Assembly (NCBI GenBank): GCA_030631625.1
Contig: DAOVKT010000042.1
Coordinates: 1-18,116, forward strand
Reading direction: 5' to 3'
Source: JAGLTZ01 sp023135015
GTDB taxonomy: Bacteria; Blakebacterota; Blakebacteria; Blakebacterales; Blakebacteraceae
Length of the DNA: 18,116 nucleotides
Shown in pieces: positions 7,677 to 14,551 of the stretch. How positions within the stretch are numbered: the stretch's first letter is position 1; each line of letters starts with the position of its first letter. The position numbers and the translations under genes are program-made. The notes below the pieces were generated by a model, which searched no databases, had not been told where the DNA came from, and saw only the letters and a list, made by a program, of their open reading frames with translations.

Positions 7677-9008
7677 TTACCCTCCCGGGGTAAGTACCGA
7701 TTCGATCGCCGACGTAATCCCTTCCCTGTAGTGTTCCTCGACAAAACCCTGCTCGATGAAACGGACTATCCTGTTCTTGTTGATGATGACCGTTCGCGGC
7801 AATACCGCAACCCCGTATTTCTTCGATGTATTGAGGAAGGGGTCCATCAGTACCGTGCCTTCGATTTCAGGGTGCTTCTCCAGCCACGCGGCAGCCACCC
7901 CGTCTGTTTCACCGAAATTAATAAAGAGGAATATGATGTCCCGGCCCTCGTACTCCTTTGAGATCTGTGTCAGAACCGCCATCTCATTGGGACACGGCTT
8001 GCACCAGCTGGCAAAGAATGACATCAGAATGGCCTTTTGCGTGTCACCCCTCATCCTCGCCTCGGTACGGAGCTCACCCGCAAAGTCACGCAGAAACACG
8101 AAGTCGGTTGTTCCCAGCTTCCTCATACCGAACAGTGGAGCCTCCTGCCCAACATAGAGCAAATCAACCTCCAGACCTGTGGGTTGATCCTGTACCGGGG
8201 CGGGCATGGACACTCCCGGGGGCGGGTTATCCGGAGGGACCAGCTCCTCATCCCGTTTCCTGTTCCACTGAACCCAGTCGAGCCTGGCGTCTTCATTCGG
8301 ATCGAATTCCGAAACCTCGGGGCGCTCTCCCCTGGTAAAGATCAGCTGCTGGTTGGCCGTCACAAGCTCCAGCCACTGCTGGGCCGTCACCTCCCTGGGA
8401 GGGGCGACCTCCCTCGGGGGGCCAACCTCCCGCATACCGCCTCCGGGAGGGGTCGGGTTGTCGCGTACCTCCACCTCCCCCTGGTAGACACGCAGCATCG
8501 TCGTTAACGAATCGGGGATATCGATACGGAAAACGGTGCCGCGCACCGCAGCCAGCACGGTCGGGGTTTCGATGGTCAGGTTTTCCCTATCGGCGGCGAG
8601 CCTGCGCACGTTCGACCAGAGCCGCCCGCTTCTGAGCGTGGCCTTAGTGCCCGGTCCCTTCCACTCCTGGAGGCTGCGGCTGGATATCTCTAGTTCGGCA
8701 TTCTCGTCGATCCGGACCAGTATACCCTCATCACCCATCTTTACTTCCAGCCGCGACTCAACGCCGGTCCGTACGGCATCGCCCGTAAAAAGCGGCTGCT
8801 GCAGGGCGATGCCGGTCCAATCCTGCGAGTCGGCCTTCCTGAACCCCACCTCTCCCATATAGAAACTCACCTTGGCGATGACCCACGCCTGCCCCAGGAC
8901 TGCAGTAACAGCGGCGGCCACCACAACCGCCGACACCGCCCCGAGGCAAACCCTGCGGCTGCGGGACCGTTTAAGGCGCAAGCGAGGCCGACCCTTCACC
9001 GGTCTCAC
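7677..9008 (-). CDS. Membrane-anchored FecR-domain protein fused to a TlpA-like thioredoxin domain
   Basis: 443 residues. A strongly basic N terminus (about 1-20) precedes one hydrophobic helix (about 21-48), so the rest should be periplasmic. Residues about 50-185 match the FecR domain (DAVRTGVESRLEVKMGD, IDENAELEI, ATLRSGRLW, VRGTVFRI, VYQGEVEV). A proline-rich linker follows, with repeats of PPREV near 197-207. Residues about 275-443 form a TlpA/AhpC-type thioredoxin fold with SFFASWCKPCP (Cys336, Cys339) and the cis-proline VLPRTV. FecR domains sense or assemble in the periplasm; TlpA-type domains reduce periplasmic disulfides. One protein with both is unusual. I chose GTG 9008, which overlaps the previous stop as GTGA and has AAGGAG 5 bases upstream; GTG 9011 is the alternative. 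Its redox partner is unknown. Confidence 0.85.
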   Translation of the reverse strand: MRPVKGRPRLRLKRSRSRRVCLGAVSAVVVAAAVTAVLGQAWVIAKVSFYMGEVGFRKADSQDWTGIALQQPLFTGDAVRTGVESRLEVKMGDEGILVRIDENAELEISSRSLQEWKGPGTKATLRSGRLWSNVRRLAADRENLTIETPTVLAAVRGTVFRIDIPDSLTTMLRVYQGEVEVRDNPTPPGGGMREVGPPREVAPPREVTAQQWLELVTANQQLIFTRGERPEVSEFDPNEDARLDWVQWNRKRDEELVPPDNPPPGVSMPAPVQDQPTGLEVDLLYVGQEAPLFGMRKLGTTDFVFLRDFAGELRTEARMRGDTQKAILMSFFASWCKPCPNEMAVLTQISKEYEGRDIIFLFINFGETDGVAAAWLEKHPEIEGTVLMDPFLNTSKKYGVAVLPRTVIINKNRIVRFIEQGFVEEHYREGITSAIESVLTPGG

Positions 9009-10213
9009 CACCTCTCCTTGGGGGTCACCCGGATCCTGACCTGGTTGGCGGTCACGCCTGATACGGCGACTTCGTACTCCTCCCAGGTTTTGGCCGAGAG
9101 TTCGCCCGCCAGTGCCATGCCGCCGCCCCTGAAGTTGAGCTCAAGTGTGGCGAGGCTTTCGGCGTAGTTCTTCAGGGTCACATTCTCGCAGCCGCGGACA
9201 TAGTAGGGCAGCAGCTGCATGAAGTTGCGCACGTCCGCGAATCCGAACTCGTTTACGATAACGAGCTCAACAACCTGGCCGCTCTGGACTTCCTGGCTCC
9301 ACTTTTCGAGAATCATTTCCTCGAAGCGGGGTCCAAGCCTGTTCATCGCCCTGCGGATCGCCCTCTGAGAAGCGTCTATGGGGCTCCCACCAACCTGTGC
9401 CTGCGTTTCCTGCGTCGCAGCTATATGCTCACCCGTATCTGCCCGGTACGCCTGTAGATTAATGGACGCCTGCATGCTGACCATGGTGCCGAGCATCTGC
9501 TGGGCCGCCGTACCGCGTTTGGCGACCGTCTTGCCCAATATGACCACCTCTGCCTGGTAGGCTCGACCTATCTGCACCGCCTGTGCGGCGTTCCCCTCCA
9601 GTGCAGATGAGAGGACGTTGGCCTCGGTATTGGCCCTGACGATAGAGGCATTAACGAAACGGAACCCCTTGGGGGAGAGCAGTTCCATTAATGCCGTTGC
9701 CGTGGTCTGGTTGCCTATAGTGGTCGGAGCGCGCTCCTCACCGCCCTCGTCAACGAATACCTGCTCGTCAATCAGCACCAGAAGACGCGGGTAACCCTTG
9801 CGGGCGAGAATGAGCCCGATCGCTGCAAGGTCGTCAACGAGTGCCGACTCCTTGACGGTTGCACGCACGGTGACGGTGATCATGTCGGGCTCTTCAGCCT
9901 CATTCAAGACCTCGTAGCTGGAGATGTAACCGCTCGACTGGGTCAGTATCCGGTCCTGGACCAGCATGAAGTTCTCGGTCAGCGTCTCGCTCCCCACCTG
10001 CACTCCCACTACCTGTTGAACCGCGTTGCGGAGGGCGTTGTTGACAGCGTCCTCCTTGGCCTTTGCCTTGTCGCCTGCCACGATCGAGCCGATTCCGGTG
10101 ACGACGACCTCTTTAGCTTCCTGAGGGGTCTGCTGCTGGGCAAACGCATGGCCGGCCCAGACCCCCAGGGCCACGATCAACGCGGCCCCTGCGATTGGTC
10201 TTAGTCGAGACAC
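9005..10213 (-). CDS. Periplasmic FlgT/LPP20-like protein
   Basis: 402 residues with a signal peptide ending AHAFA-QQQ (cleavage near residue 25). Residues about 34-126 resemble the N-terminal domain shared by FlgT and LPP20-type envelope proteins, with the pattern NALRNAVQQVVGVQVGSETL followed by TENFML and a G-x-I strand. A central alpha/beta region (about 140-300) includes YPRLLVLIDE and a conserved AYQAEVVILGKTV strand-loop. The C-terminal region (about 310-400) I cannot name. The start is GTG 10213, with GAGG 5 bases upstream, and the gene follows the TPR-SLH gene by 2 bases. FlgT helps build the H-ring of the Vibrio flagellar motor, but no flagellar gene is visible here, so a general periplasmic scaffold role is more likely. 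Its N-terminal domain resembles that of the LPP20-like gene at 11365-12216. Confidence 0.65.
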   Translation of the reverse strand: MSRLRPIAGAALIVALGVWAGHAFAQQQTPQEAKEVVVTGIGSIVAGDKAKAKEDAVNNALRNAVQQVVGVQVGSETLTENFMLVQDRILTQSSGYISSYEVLNEAEEPDMITVTVRATVKESALVDDLAAIGLILARKGYPRLLVLIDEQVFVDEGGEERAPTTIGNQTTATALMELLSPKGFRFVNASIVRANTEANVLSSALEGNAAQAVQIGRAYQAEVVILGKTVAKRGTAAQQMLGTMVSMQASINLQAYRADTGEHIAATQETQAQVGGSPIDASQRAIRRAMNRLGPRFEEMILEKWSQEVQSGQVVELVIVNEFGFADVRNFMQLLPYYVRGCENVTLKNYAESLATLELNFRGGGMALAGELSAKTWEEYEVAVSGVTANQVRIRVTPKERW

Positions 10214-10215
10214 GG

Positions 10216-11337
10216 CTACCTCAGAGCTCCCTTCAGGTTGCGTACGATCAGTATTGCCTCATGGCCGGGAAGAGTTCCCTCCAGGAAGAATATTCCGTCC
10301 GGCTTTCCGCTCATGATCCCCCTGGTGGTCGCCAGCATCACCGCGTTGAACGAGAAGTGGGTGTTCATCACGTCCGGGAAGGGGCTGGCGTTGCCGAAGA
10401 ACTTTGACTTCAGGCTGTCATCGTCGTACGCCTCTACCAGGACCCGCTGGATGAGCAGGGCCAGGTCGAGGCGGGTGACCACCTGGTTGGGACGGAAGGT
10501 GCCGTCGGGAAAGAGGTCCATAGCCCCGAACTTCACCACCTGCTCGATGTGCACGCGCGCCCAGTGATCGGACTGCACATCGTTCGGCGCCGTAACGCGC
10601 TGCGCCTGGGCCTGCTGCTGGTCGGGCGGGGCGAAGCGGCGTTCCTCGGGTGTGCGCTGCCCCACGAAAATGCCTTCCAGGTCGAGTTCCTCGTTGAGCA
10701 GGACCGAGAGCTCGGCGCGGCTGATCGCCTCGGTCAGCGCGATCTCTATGTACCTGTCCGGCACCCCGATCGTCGCCCTCTGCAACTCGCTGACCCGCTG
10801 CCAACCGTCGTTCAGCACCGTGTTTGTCGGCAGGGCGCTTATCCCCCTGCGGTAGGCATTGACCGCTGAATCGAAATCGCGCAGCTGGACATGCGTCTGG
10901 CCAAGGTATTCGTAGGCCGGGGCGTACCGCGCGTCGATCTCGATGGCATCCTCGAACGACCTGATGGCGGGCCTCGGTCTGTCCTGCATATTGTAAGAGC
11001 GTCCCAGCCCCACGTGGGCGGGAGTGTATCTCCTGTCCTTGCCTATCGCCCTCTTGAACTCGCGTTCGGCCTCCCTGCCCCTTCCCCACTCCAGCTCGCA
11101 CAGGCCGAGTCCCTCGTATCCGGGGGCAAAGTCGCGGTCGAGGCCGAGGGCGTACTCGAACTCCGCACGCGCCTCCTCGACCTTCTGCTGCCGCAGCAGC
11201 TCCATACCGGCCTGATAGTGCGCCTCGGGTGTGTCGAGCACCGACTGCTGCTGAATACGGCCCGCACAGGCTGTCATCAGTACTGCGGTAAAAACGAACG
11301 CCACAGAAACCGAGAGGGTTGTCTTGATCGGCTTCAT
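10216..11337 (-). CDS. Lipoprotein with TPR repeats and SLH motifs
   Basis: 373 residues. A lipobox LMTACAG predicts acylation at Cys24. About four tetratricopeptide repeats span residues 37-172, with typical A-x-x-G/Y-L-G spacing. A degenerate SLH end (LTEAISRAELSVLL) lies near 201-214. A clear SLH motif follows at about 254-300 (SDHWARVHIEQVV, DGTFRPNQVVTRLDLALL), and a weak one at about 318-368. SLH motifs bind peptidoglycan or its attached polymers in many diderms, while TPRs bind proteins. The layout suggests an outer-membrane lipoprotein that docks to the wall and scaffolds partners. AAGGAG lies 7 bases before the ATG. It stands between the two LPP20/FlgT-like genes, which makes a shared complex plausible. 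Confidence 0.88.
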   Translation of the reverse strand: MKPIKTTLSVSVAFVFTAVLMTACAGRIQQQSVLDTPEAHYQAGMELLRQQKVEEARAEFEYALGLDRDFAPGYEGLGLCELEWGRGREAEREFKRAIGKDRRYTPAHVGLGRSYNMQDRPRPAIRSFEDAIEIDARYAPAYEYLGQTHVQLRDFDSAVNAYRRGISALPTNTVLNDGWQRVSELQRATIGVPDRYIEIALTEAISRAELSVLLNEELDLEGIFVGQRTPEERRFAPPDQQQAQAQRVTAPNDVQSDHWARVHIEQVVKFGAMDLFPDGTFRPNQVVTRLDLALLIQRVLVEAYDDDSLKSKFFGNASPFPDVMNTHFSFNAVMLATTRGIMSGKPDGIFFLEGTLPGHEAILIVRNLKGALR

Positions 11338-11364
11338 CTCGCCGCTCCTTGAATTATTGTTTTA

Positions 11365-12216
11365 TTATTCAGCTCCGAGCACTATCATCACCCGGCACTC
11401 GTCCAGGAATGGTAGGTTCGCGGCCGCCCGGCGGACCGCGCCAGCATCTGCATTTGAGACTACCAGGTCGCATCCATTCGCACCCGTCGCCCTAAGAGCC
11501 CTGATAACAATGGGGTTCCCCACGACACGCTCATCCTGGCTCGCTCCCCCTACATTGTTGTGGTAACCCACTATACCCTGCGTCATGGCGAAGTGCCGGA
11601 GCACCTTCGTGGTGCCGTAGACCTCGTTGCCGTCCTCGTCAAGTATCTTGGGTGCCATGGCGGGCATGACATCCAGCCCTGTGGCGTCCACGATGAGTCC
11701 GCTGGTAGCGCCGCTGGCCCTTACGGGTTGTGGCTGGGGTTGAGCGGGTGCCGCCGATGCAACCTGTCCACCGCTCTCTCCCGGAAGCAGCACATCGTAG
11801 AGGGCCCCGGTCAGAGGCATCTCCACGATGACCGCCACGTCCATGGCCTCGTAGTACTTGGTGTCGAGGATCACGAAATTGCGGATCACGCCCTCCACAC
11901 TTGACTTGATTATGTCGCTGGTGAGCATGGAATTCTCAACGGTCGTGGTGGAACTGACCCTGACGCCCTTGACCGCCTCGAGCAGGTCGCGGTAGGCGGT
12001 CTGCCTCGCGGCCCTTAGAGCTGAAGCCCTCCAGGCCGGTCTGGGAAGGTTGGTGTTTGGGGCACCGAGGCTACTCACGATGACAACCTGGCGTTCCCAG
12101 TCGATACGGAATTCGCCGGGTTCGGGATATTGAGTCTGTGGCTCCTGGGCGGTGGCCAATCCAGCCAGCAACCCTCCTGCGATCAGTATTGTAATTGTAG
12201 AACGCAACGGCTTCAT
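11365..12216 (-). CDS. LPP20-like periplasmic protein
   Basis: 283 residues with a signal peptide ending GLATA-QEP (cleavage near residue 23). There is no lipobox Cys, so it should be soluble periplasmic or bound to the outer membrane through partners. Residues about 60-140 match the LPP20-type domain (alternating Ala helix, then AVKGVRVSSTTTVENSML and D-x-I). A linker rich in Ala, Pro and Gln (about 150-168) follows. The C-terminal part contains GLIVDATGLDVMPAMAPKIL and EDGNEVYG, a pattern I associate with LPP20/FlgP-type proteins, though this is from memory. A perfect AAGGAGG site lies 5 bases before the ATG. It follows the cyclase gene by 34 bases and precedes the TPR-SLH lipoprotein by 27, so it is part of the same operon. 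The exact function is unknown. Confidence 0.75.
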   Translation of the reverse strand: MKPLRSTITILIAGGLLAGLATAQEPQTQYPEPGEFRIDWERQVVIVSSLGAPNTNLPRPAWRASALRAARQTAYRDLLEAVKGVRVSSTTTVENSMLTSDIIKSSVEGVIRNFVILDTKYYEAMDVAVIVEMPLTGALYDVLLPGESGGQVASAAPAQPQPQPVRASGATSGLIVDATGLDVMPAMAPKILDEDGNEVYGTTKVLRHFAMTQGIVGYHNNVGGASQDERVVGNPIVIRALRATGANGCDLVVSNADAGAVRRAAANLPFLDECRVMIVLGAE

Positions 12217-12250
12217 GCCGTCCTCCTTGGATAGCTTCCTGCGTTTTTTT

Positions 12251-14455
12251 CTACTTCGTCTTCATGGTCCAGACACCATCCCAATCCTCGCCCGGTGGCT
12301 CCTCCTTCATCAGATTGCACCGCTCGGAGAATACGACCGACGCAGGATCGTCTCCAAGTGCGGCGAACCCTTTTAGAGCCGCGTCCCAATTCTGAGCCCT
12401 GTAGTACTCTAATGCTTCGGCAAACCGATCGGCAAGCTGGCGCTGTTGTTCCGTGTCCCTCTCGGTTCCGCAACGGGCCAAGACGTCGAAGACCCTGACG
12501 GGCTTCGTCTTCCCCTTTACCCGAACCAAGTCTATTTCCCTGACCAGGAAATCATCGCCGAGCGGTTCGCGTGTCGACACCGAAATGAGAAGGCTCACAC
12601 CGTACTGCCGCGTCAGAGCTTCCAACCGGGCTGCGAGGTTTACGTTATCCCCCAGCACCGTGTAGTCGAAGCGCACATCACTCCCCATGTTCCCCACCAC
12701 CATCGGACCGGTGTTGAGCCCCAGTTTCAGATCGAATGCCTCAGGTAGAGTATTCTGCCACTCTTTACGAACGTTTTCCAGTTCTTCGCGCATTCCGAGC
12801 GCCGCTTCGACACCCTTTATCGCGTGGTCCTCGAAATAGAGTGGGGCGCCGAATATCGCCATGATGGCATCACCAATATACTTGTCCACCGTCCCCTGGT
12901 GGTCGAAGATCCTATGCGTCATCACGGTAAGGAACTTGTTCAGGAAGTTGGTCAATTCCTCCGGCTCCAGCTTTTCGCTGAAGCCCGTAAACCCTTGAAT
13001 ATCAGCGAATAACACCGTCAGCTCGCGGCGTTCCCCGCCCAGCTGCAGCTTGTCGGGGTCCTGAATCATCTCGTCGACTACGTCCGGCGAGACATACTGC
13101 TGGAAGGCACCCTTGATCACCCTCTTCTGCCGCTCCTCGGTCACATACCTGTAGACCATGGCGGCTGTGTAGCAGCCGATCAGCCCGATCATCGGCCGGA
13201 AAAGTTCCGCCCAGTATGTGTACTCCAGGTACACGTAAAACGCCGCAACTACCCCCGCGATGATCAGCAGCGCCGTCAGCGCCATTCCCCAGATGGTCTT
13301 GAAACGGAGCGCGAACCACGCCACAACCACCCCCAGCAGGAGGGTGAGCAGGATCGCCAGGGTTTTGTCCATGGTCGTGACATACTCGCCGCGAACAAGG
13401 TTCGAGAGGAGCGTTGTGTGGATCTTCACACCGGGAAGGGCCAGCTCCGAGGGAGTGGCCTTGAGGTCTTCAAGGGCGGCGGCCGTCGGGCCGACTATGC
13501 ACACCTTGCCGGAGAAGAACTCGCCCGGAATCCGCTTCTGCAGAACGTCGTAATAGGGGAACTCACGGTAGGGGACGTAGAAGTACTCCTGCGTGGGGTC
13601 TGAAGGAGGATACCATTTGATAGGGAACCGCCCCTGGTTGTCGACGGGGAATGTATAAGGCCCCGCGTAGAGGGCCTTTCCCGGCTCCAGTCGTATCTCT
13701 TCGTAGTTGATCCCCATGACATCCAGAAAGAGGCGGAAGGCTGCAGTAGGTACAACAACATCGCCGCTTCTGGTAAAAAGCGGATGGCGGCGCACAACAC
13801 CGTCCTCGTCGGGGAAAATATTGACCAGCCCGTGACCCAGGCTGGCTCGACTGATCCTGGAAATCGGTGCTTCCAGGAACATGTTGCCGCTCAGATCGGG
13901 AAGGTGCTCTGAACCTTGAATCCTATCCAGCTGTATCAGAGAACGCGGTGCGTCATCCTTGATTCTCTCTTCTTCTATCTGTGAACCGAAGAAGAGGCTC
14001 CCCCTCCCTGACAGGGTGAGAGCGGTGTAGACCAGACCGGAATATCCGAACTGACGAGAGAGGTCTATATCAACCTGTGGATTTTCGTCCTTGTCGAAGA
14101 AGATGACATCGAAGAAGACCGCGGTTGCCCCCCAGTCGGCCAGCTGGCTGGCCAGCCTGCCATGGTAGGTGCGCGGCCACTGGCTGAACCTGCCGTATTT
14201 GTCAATGGAGCGCTCGTCGATCATGATCAGTATCAGTCCCGTATCGTCGGGATCGATCTCGTCGGCCATGCCGTTCTCGAAGCGAACACGCATATCATAC
14301 AGATTGTTTTCGAATGCCTGGAAGGGTCCCGGGGCCAGGAAGTATGTGAAAAAGGCCACAAGAAGAGCTGCACCACCACCGACCACCAGAGCCTTCAGCC
14401 AGATCAGCTTGCGGCCCGGCTCCTCCCCCTTCTTGCTGCCGGCAGTCCTGTTCAT
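12251..14455 (-). CDS. CHASE2-domain class III adenylate cyclase, membrane bound
   Basis: 734 residues. One N-terminal transmembrane helix (about 19-40) leads to a large extracytoplasmic CHASE2 domain (about 45-360). Three transmembrane helices follow (about 366-384, 387-410, 415-436), then a cytoplasmic class III cyclase domain (about 476-660). Metal ligands are Asp485 (LFADIQGF) and Asp529 (YIGDAIM). Lys525 and Asp597 (FDYTVLGD) are the residues expected for ATP rather than GTP. Asn606 and Arg610 (NVNLAARLE) are the transition-state residues. All are present, so an active adenylate cyclase making cAMP is expected. A short TPR-like helical tail (about 672-700) is added. The start is ATG 14455 with a weak GGAG 8 bases upstream. 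The 96-base gap to the upstream gene holds only a weak promoter candidate (TTAACG-16-TATCAG). It heads the envelope gene run. Confidence 0.93.
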   Translation of the reverse strand: MNRTAGSKKGEEPGRKLIWLKALVVGGGAALLVAFFTYFLAPGPFQAFENNLYDMRVRFENGMADEIDPDDTGLILIMIDERSIDKYGRFSQWPRTYHGRLASQLADWGATAVFFDVIFFDKDENPQVDIDLSRQFGYSGLVYTALTLSGRGSLFFGSQIEEERIKDDAPRSLIQLDRIQGSEHLPDLSGNMFLEAPISRISRASLGHGLVNIFPDEDGVVRRHPLFTRSGDVVVPTAAFRLFLDVMGINYEEIRLEPGKALYAGPYTFPVDNQGRFPIKWYPPSDPTQEYFYVPYREFPYYDVLQKRIPGEFFSGKVCIVGPTAAALEDLKATPSELALPGVKIHTTLLSNLVRGEYVTTMDKTLAILLTLLLGVVVAWFALRFKTIWGMALTALLIIAGVVAAFYVYLEYTYWAELFRPMIGLIGCYTAAMVYRYVTEERQKRVIKGAFQQYVSPDVVDEMIQDPDKLQLGGERRELTVLFADIQGFTGFSEKLEPEELTNFLNKFLTVMTHRIFDHQGTVDKYIGDAIMAIFGAPLYFEDHAIKGVEAALGMREELENVRKEWQNTLPEAFDLKLGLNTGPMVVGNMGSDVRFDYTVLGDNVNLAARLEALTRQYGVSLLISVSTREPLGDDFLVREIDLVRVKGKTKPVRVFDVLARCGTERDTEQQRQLADRFAEALEYYRAQNWDAALKGFAALGDDPASVVFSERCNLMKEEPPGEDWDGVWTMKTK

Positions 14456-14551
14456 TGGTTCGGCTCCGATCAGTTCGTCAGAATAGCTACCTGATAAGGG
14501 TCATCTTACGTGCGTTAAGGCTGAGTGCTCTCATAGCAATATATGATGCTA

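Noticed and set aside
8380..8440. Short repeated GGGAGGT-like units in the FecR-thioredoxin gene
   Set aside because: They encode the in-frame PPREV linker repeats of a coding region; they are not a CRISPR array or intergenic repeat.
12251..14455. Guanylate rather than adenylate cyclase
   Set aside because: Lys525 and Asp597 fit the ATP-selecting residues; guanylate cyclases usually have Glu and Cys or similar at these places.
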